DNA of 64,000 bases. Source: Phenylobacterium sp. (GTDB taxonomy: Bacteria; Pseudomonadota; Alphaproteobacteria; Caulobacterales; Caulobacteraceae). Below the pieces are notes generated by a model. It did no database searches, was not told where the DNA came from, and saw only the letters and a list, made by a program, of their open reading frames with translations. The stretch is from contig SSMU01000021.1 in the NCBI GenBank assembly GCA_004799545.1, forward strand, positions 62,001 through 126,000, in the 5' to 3' direction. A program made the position numbers and the translations under genes. The stretch's first letter is position 1. Each line of letters opens with the position of its first letter. This document shows, in pieces, positions 57,168 through 64,000 of this stretch.

Positions 57168-59162
57168 ATGGGAGTGACGATGGCGGCGGTGGAAGCGGCG
57201 GCGGGCCCGCGCGTGGAGATGACGATCCGGGGCCTGGTCCTGGGCGTCCTGCTGACCTTCCTGTTCACGGCGGCCAACGTCTTCCTGGGGCTGAAGGTGG
57301 CGCTGACGTTCGCGACCTCGATCCCCGCGGCAGTGATCTCCATGGCCCTGCTCAAGGCCTTCAGGAACTCCACCATCATCGAGAACAACATCGTCCAGAC
57401 GGTGGCTTCGGCGGCCGGAGCCATGGCCTCGGTGGTCTTCGTGCTGCCGGGCCTGATCATCATCGGCGCCTGGACCGGCTTTCCGTTCTGGATGACCTTC
57501 GGCATCTGCGCCGCCGGCGGGGTGCTGGGCGTGATGTACACGATCCCGCTAAGGCGGGCGTTGGTCACCGAATCCGACCTGCCCTATCCGGAGGGCGTCG
57601 CCGCCGCCAAGGTGCTGGAGGTGGGCTCGGGCGCGCGGGGCGACAGCGCCGAGGCCCAGGCCGACAGCCGGCTCGGCCTGTTCGCCATCATCACCGGTGC
57701 GTTGGCCGGTGCGGGCTACGCGCTGGTCACCGCCACCCAGGTCTTCGCCGCCGAGGTGAACGGCTACATCCGCGCCCCGAACGGCGGGGTGACGGGCCTG
57801 GGCGCCTCAGGCTCCCTGGCCCTGTTCGGCGCCGGCCACCTGATGGGCGTCGCCGTGGGCGCAGCCATGGCCGTGGGCCTGGTGATCACCTGGGGCGTCG
57901 CCGTGCCGGTCCTGTCAGCGATGCACCCCGCCGCGGGTCCTCTGGCGGATTGGGCGACCGACATCTGGAAACACCAGGTTCGCTTCATCGGCGCCGGCGC
58001 GATCGGCGTCGCGGCCTTGTGGACGCTCGCCAAGCTCGCCGTGCCGCTCTGGCGCGGCGTCGGCAGCGCGCTGGCGGCCGAGGCGCGCCGCAAGGCTGGG
58101 GAAGGCGCCCAGCTGCCGCGCACCGAGCAGGACATCCCGATCGGCACCATGGCCCTGATCTCCATCGCCTGCCTGGTGCCCATCGCCGTGCTGATCGCCA
58201 TCTTCCTGTCCAGCGGGGCGCTTTCCGGCCTGGTCGTGCCGCTGACGGTGGCGGCGATCCTCTACATTGCCGTGGCCGGGTTCGCTGTAGCCGCTGTTTG
58301 TGGGTATATGGCCGGGCTGATCGGCTCCTCCAACAGCCCGGTCTCCGGCATGGCCATCCTGTCGGTGCTGGGCGCAGCGCTGATCGTGGCCGCCATCGGC
58401 CTGCCGGTGGTGAAAAACGGCGACGTGAAGCCACTGATCGCCTTCGCCCTGCTGGTCACCGCCGTGCTGATCTCGGTCGCCATCAGCGCCAACGACAACC
58501 TGCAGGACCTGAAGACCGGCCAGCTGGTCGACGCCACGCCCTGGCGCCAGCAGGTGGCCCTGGTGATCGGGGTGATCGCCGGCTCCATCGTCATCCCCAT
58601 CGTGCTCAACGCCCTCAACAAGGCCTACGGCTTCGCCGGCGGTCCGCCGGGCATCACCGGCCAGCCGCTGGCCGCGCCGCAGGCGACCCTGATCACTTCC
58701 ATCGCTTCCGGGGTGATCTCCCACGACCTGCCCTGGGGCCTGATCGGCGTCGGCGGCCTGGTGGGCGCGGCGCTGGTGGTGGTGGACGAGCTGCTCCGCC
58801 GCGGCGGCCGCTACAGCCTGCCGCCGCTGGGGGCGGCCCTGGCCATCTACCTGCCCTCCTCGGTCACCACCCCGGTGATCCTGGGCGCCTTCGCCGGCTG
58901 GGCCTTCAACCGGCGCGCGGACAAGCGGCCGAACGCCGAGGCGGTCAAGCGGCTCGGCGTGCTGCTGGTCTCCGGCTACATCGTGGGCGACGGCCTCCTG
59001 AACGTGGGCGCCGCCTTCCTGATCATCGGCTCCGGCAAGGGCGCGCCCCTGGCGCTGGTCCCCGAGACCTTCGGCCTCGCCACTCCGCTGGCCCTGGCCG
59101 CGTACCTGCTCACCGCCTTCGCCCTCTACCTCTGGATCTCAAGGCGCGGCGAGCGAGCTTGA
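57168..59162 (+). CDS. OPT family oligopeptide transporter
   Basis: EMTIRGLVLGVLLTFLFTAANVFLGLKVALTFATSIPAAVISMALLKAF...NNIVQTVASAAGAMASVVFVLPGLIIIG; ~14 TM segments. Confidence 0.93.
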   Translation: MGVTMAAVEAAAGPRVEMTIRGLVLGVLLTFLFTAANVFLGLKVALTFATSIPAAVISMALLKAFRNSTIIENNIVQTVASAAGAMASVVFVLPGLIIIGAWTGFPFWMTFGICAAGGVLGVMYTIPLRRALVTESDLPYPEGVAAAKVLEVGSGARGDSAEAQADSRLGLFAIITGALAGAGYALVTATQVFAAEVNGYIRAPNGGVTGLGASGSLALFGAGHLMGVAVGAAMAVGLVITWGVAVPVLSAMHPAAGPLADWATDIWKHQVRFIGAGAIGVAALWTLAKLAVPLWRGVGSALAAEARRKAGEGAQLPRTEQDIPIGTMALISIACLVPIAVLIAIFLSSGALSGLVVPLTVAAILYIAVAGFAVAAVCGYMAGLIGSSNSPVSGMAILSVLGAALIVAAIGLPVVKNGDVKPLIAFALLVTAVLISVAISANDNLQDLKTGQLVDATPWRQQVALVIGVIAGSIVIPIVLNALNKAYGFAGGPPGITGQPLAAPQATLITSIASGVISHDLPWGLIGVGGLVGAALVVVDELLRRGGRYSLPPLGAALAIYLPSSVTTPVILGAFAGWAFNRRADKRPNAEAVKRLGVLLVSGYIVGDGLLNVGAAFLIIGSGKGAPLALVPETFGLATPLALAAYLLTAFALYLWISRRGERA

Positions 59163-59195
59163 GCCGCTGCTGACAGCGTTCTGTCAGCAGCGGCT
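59162..59195 (+). terminator. Perfect 15-bp hairpin at 3' end of OPT gene
   Basis: AGCCGCTGCTGACAG-CGTT-CTGTCAGCAGCGGCT, overlaps stop codon; no U tract. Confidence 0.5.
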
Positions 59196-59221
59196 GCCCG
59201 ACATCTGGTCGCAGGCGCTTT

Positions 59222-59236
59222 GTTCCCGTTTGGTTC
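59222..59236 (+). promoter_or_regulatory. LexA/SOS box upstream of uvrA
   Basis: GTTC-CCGTTTG-GTTC, exact match to alphaproteobacterial GTTC-N7-GTTC. Confidence 0.8.
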
Positions 59237-59359
59237 CGGTGTAATGTAGCGACTCAGGCGCCTACATTGCGGTATTCACCAGACCAGAGTTCACCGAGCG
59301 CCCGCGGCGGACCTCGCAAGAGGACCTCCCACGGGCGCCAGCGTGTTTCCCGGGACAGC

Positions 59360-62254
<2,895 letters not shown>

Positions 62255-62256
62255 AC

Positions 62257-62320
62257 CTTTTCCCTCCCCTTTATGGGGAGGGTGTCTCGCACCCAAAGGT
62301 GCGAGACGGGTGGGGAGACC
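62257..62320 (+). repeat. Left copy of double-hairpin repeat flanking DUF559 gene
   Basis: CTTTTCCCTCCCCTTTATGGGGAGGGTGTCTCGCACCCAAAGGTGCGAGACGGGTGGGGAGACC. Confidence 0.9.
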
Positions 62321-62322
62321 TC

Positions 62323-62676
62323 ATGAACCTCTCGGCCAAGGGTGTCCGCGCCCGCGAGCTTCGCAACGCGATGACCGAGCCGGAGGTCATCCTTTGGTCG
62401 CGGCTGAAGCGCCTGCGGGCCGATGGGTTTCACATTCGCCGGCAGGCTCCTCTCCGCGGCTATTACCTCGACTTCGTCTGCTTTGAACGGCGCTTGGTCA
62501 TCGAAGTGGATGGCGGCCAACACGGCGATGATGAGCAGGCGGAGCACGATCGCGTCCGAGACGCTGTCCTCGCCCGCGAAGGATTCCGCGTCCTCAGGTT
62601 CTGGAATAACGAAGTCCGGAAGAACCTCGACGGGGTGATGTATTCCATCTTGATGGCGCTCAACGGAGCCGATTAG
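62323..62676 (+). CDS. DUF559 (Vsr/PD-(D/E)XK-like endonuclease fold) protein
   Basis: ARELRNAMTEPEVILWSRLKRLRADGFHIRRQAPLRGYYLDFVCFERRLVIEVDGGQHGDDEQAEHDRVRDAVLAREGFRVLRFWNNEVRKNLDGV. Confidence 0.93.
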   Translation: MNLSAKGVRARELRNAMTEPEVILWSRLKRLRADGFHIRRQAPLRGYYLDFVCFERRLVIEVDGGQHGDDEQAEHDRVRDAVLAREGFRVLRFWNNEVRKNLDGVMYSILMALNGAD

Positions 62677-62738
62677 GTCTCCCCGCCCGTCACGCGCCCG
62701 CGGCGCGTGACACCCTCCCCATGAAGGGGAGGGAAAAG
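62676..62738 (-). repeat. Right, inverted copy of double-hairpin repeat
   Basis: Reverse complement CTTTTCCCTCCCCTTCATGGGGAGGGTGTCACGCGCCGCGGGCGCGTGACGGGCGGGGAGACC. Confidence 0.9.
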
Positions 62739-62758
62739 AATAAGGCGGGAGCTTCCAG

Positions 62759-63370
62759 ATGATCCTCTACGGCGCGCCCAATCCGGCGCCGAATCCGCGG
62801 CGTGTCCGCATCTTCCTGGCGGAGAAGGGGATCGAGCTTCCCGAGACGCCGGTCAGCCTGATGCAGCGGGAGCACAAGAGCCCGGAACATCGCGCCCGCA
62901 ACTCGCTGGGCCAGGTTCCGACCCTGGTGCTGGACGACGGGACGGCGATTTCCGAGACCGTCGCCATCTGCCGCTATTTCGACGAGACCCAGCCGGACCC
63001 GCCGCTGTTCGGGACGACCCCGGTGGAGAAGGCGCTGGTCGACATGTGGGTGCGTCGCGCCGAGTTCGTGCTGATGCAGCCGGTCGGCGGCTACTGGCGC
63101 CACGCCCACCCGCGCACCGCCGCCCTGCTCACCCAGTTCAAGGACTTCGGCGAGTCCAACCGCGAAACCTATGGCAATGCGCTGAAGTGGCTCAACCGCG
63201 AGCTGGCGGAGCGGCCGTTCCTGGCTGGCGAGGCCTATTCCATGGCCGACATCTGCGCCTTGACCACCGTTGACTTCGCCGACTGGATCGGCCTGCCGAT
63301 CCCCGAGGAGTTCGCCAATGTGAAGGCCTGGCACGGACGCGTCACCGCCCGGCCCAGCGCTCAGGCTTGA
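62759..63370 (+). CDS. Glutathione S-transferase family protein
   Basis: MILYGAPNPAPNPRRVRIFLAEKGIELPETPVSLMQREHKSPEHRARNSLGQVPTLVLDDGTAISETVAICRYFDE. Confidence 0.94.
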   Translation: MILYGAPNPAPNPRRVRIFLAEKGIELPETPVSLMQREHKSPEHRARNSLGQVPTLVLDDGTAISETVAICRYFDETQPDPPLFGTTPVEKALVDMWVRRAEFVLMQPVGGYWRHAHPRTAALLTQFKDFGESNRETYGNALKWLNRELAERPFLAGEAYSMADICALTTVDFADWIGLPIPEEFANVKAWHGRVTARPSAQA

Positions 63371-63996
63371 GCGTCTGGGTCTAGAATGGGCTCGGCGGTG
63401 AGGGCCCGGTAGGCCGCCGCCGCCGGGGCCGCCGCCAGCACGATCATCACCGGCATCAGCACCAGCTCGAAGGCCGTCTCGCCGAGATAGAGGCCGGGAT
63501 GGGCCTTGAGCGCGTCGGCCTCGGACATGGCTTCGAACAGCGAGCTGAAGCCGCTGGTGGCGATGACGGCCGGCAACAGCACCAGCAGCGAGGCCAGGAA
63601 CACCAAGCCCAGGAAGCAGGCGGTGAGCACGGCCATGCCCAGCAGCGACCAGACCCGCCCGCGGCTCAGCCGCCATGACGCCGCGAAGCCGAGCCTGCGG
63701 TCCGCGAAGCTCGCCACGGGCGCCAGGGCGAACCGCAGGGCGAGAAAGACGGCGACCACCAGCGCGATCAGCCAGACGATCAGGCTGGCGCGGCCGGCGA
63801 ACCGCTGGACGAAGGCGCAGGCGCCGATGAACAGGAAGCTGGCGATCAGCATCACCAGCCAGACGGCGATCAGCCGCAGCTCGTCACGGCCGAGCCGCAG
63901 GTGCAGGAAGGCGGGCTCCTCGGGCCGCAGCATCAGCCGATAGGCGCCGGCGGTCAGCATGGCCACGATCAAGGCGAAGCCGAACAGCCAGATCAC
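63361..63996 (-). CDS. Polytopic membrane protein of unknown function (may start upstream of the window end)
   Basis: Multiple hydrophobic segments; no recognised motif. Confidence 0.55.
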   Translation of the reverse strand: MIWLFGFALIVAMLTAGAYRLMLRPEEPAFLHLRLGRDELRLIAVWLVMLIASFLFIGACAFVQRFAGRASLIVWLIALVVAVFLALRFALAPVASFADRRLGFAASWRLSRGRVWSLLGMAVLTACFLGLVFLASLLVLLPAVIATSGFSSLFEAMSEADALKAHPGLYLGETAFELVLMPVMIVLAAAPAAAAYRALTAEPILDPDAQA

Positions 63997-64000
63997 CCCG

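Noticed and set aside
57107-59173. 688-aa plus-strand ORF
   Set aside because: Alternate frame of the OPT transporter; the 664-aa frame has TM segments and OPT motifs.

Overview
The window is GC-rich chromosomal DNA. Gene content and motif types (fliX/flgI/cheL/flbY, GTTC-N7-GTTC SOS box, ribH2 with FMN riboswitch) suggest an alphaproteobacterium of the Caulobacterales. About 1-27.8 kb is a large minus-strand surface-polysaccharide locus. It holds a sugar-phosphate transferase, gmd, fcl, an RfaH/NusG-like antiterminator, many GT2/GT4 glycosyltransferases, galE, asnB, a Wzm/Wzt exporter, a sulfotransferase, three DegT-type aminotransferases, GNAT and FemAB-like acyltransferases, and a tandem Gfo/Idh/MocA fusion. 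About 28-44 kb holds UDP-sugar dehydrogenase, acyltransferase, L,D-transpeptidase, amidase, omega-aminotransferase, RND efflux pump, ABC exporter and LOG protein genes. About 44.3-47.4 kb has a zinc-finger-degenerate dksA, fliX and the flgI-cheL-flbY operon with a sigma-54-like promoter. After that come an FMN riboswitch-ribH2, a Phd/YefM-PAS fusion regulator, a Gly-rich lipoprotein next to a TpsB/ShlB-type transporter, an ABC-F protein, a LysR regulator, a ParA-like ATPase, an OPT transporter, uvrA with an SOS box, a DUF559 nuclease gene bracketed by inverted double-hairpin repeats, and a GST. Strongest leads: (1) the DUF559 gene enclosed between two inverted, covarying two-hairpin repeats; (2) an ops-like GCGGTAGCGTG element in the leader of the ~24 kb polysaccharide operon, just downstream of an RfaH-like gene; (3) the Phd/YefM-PAS fusion; (4) paired ATTGCGCAAT palindromes upstream of a Gly-rich lipoprotein/TpsB cassette. 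All calls come from reading the sequence and supplied ORFs; no database search was run.
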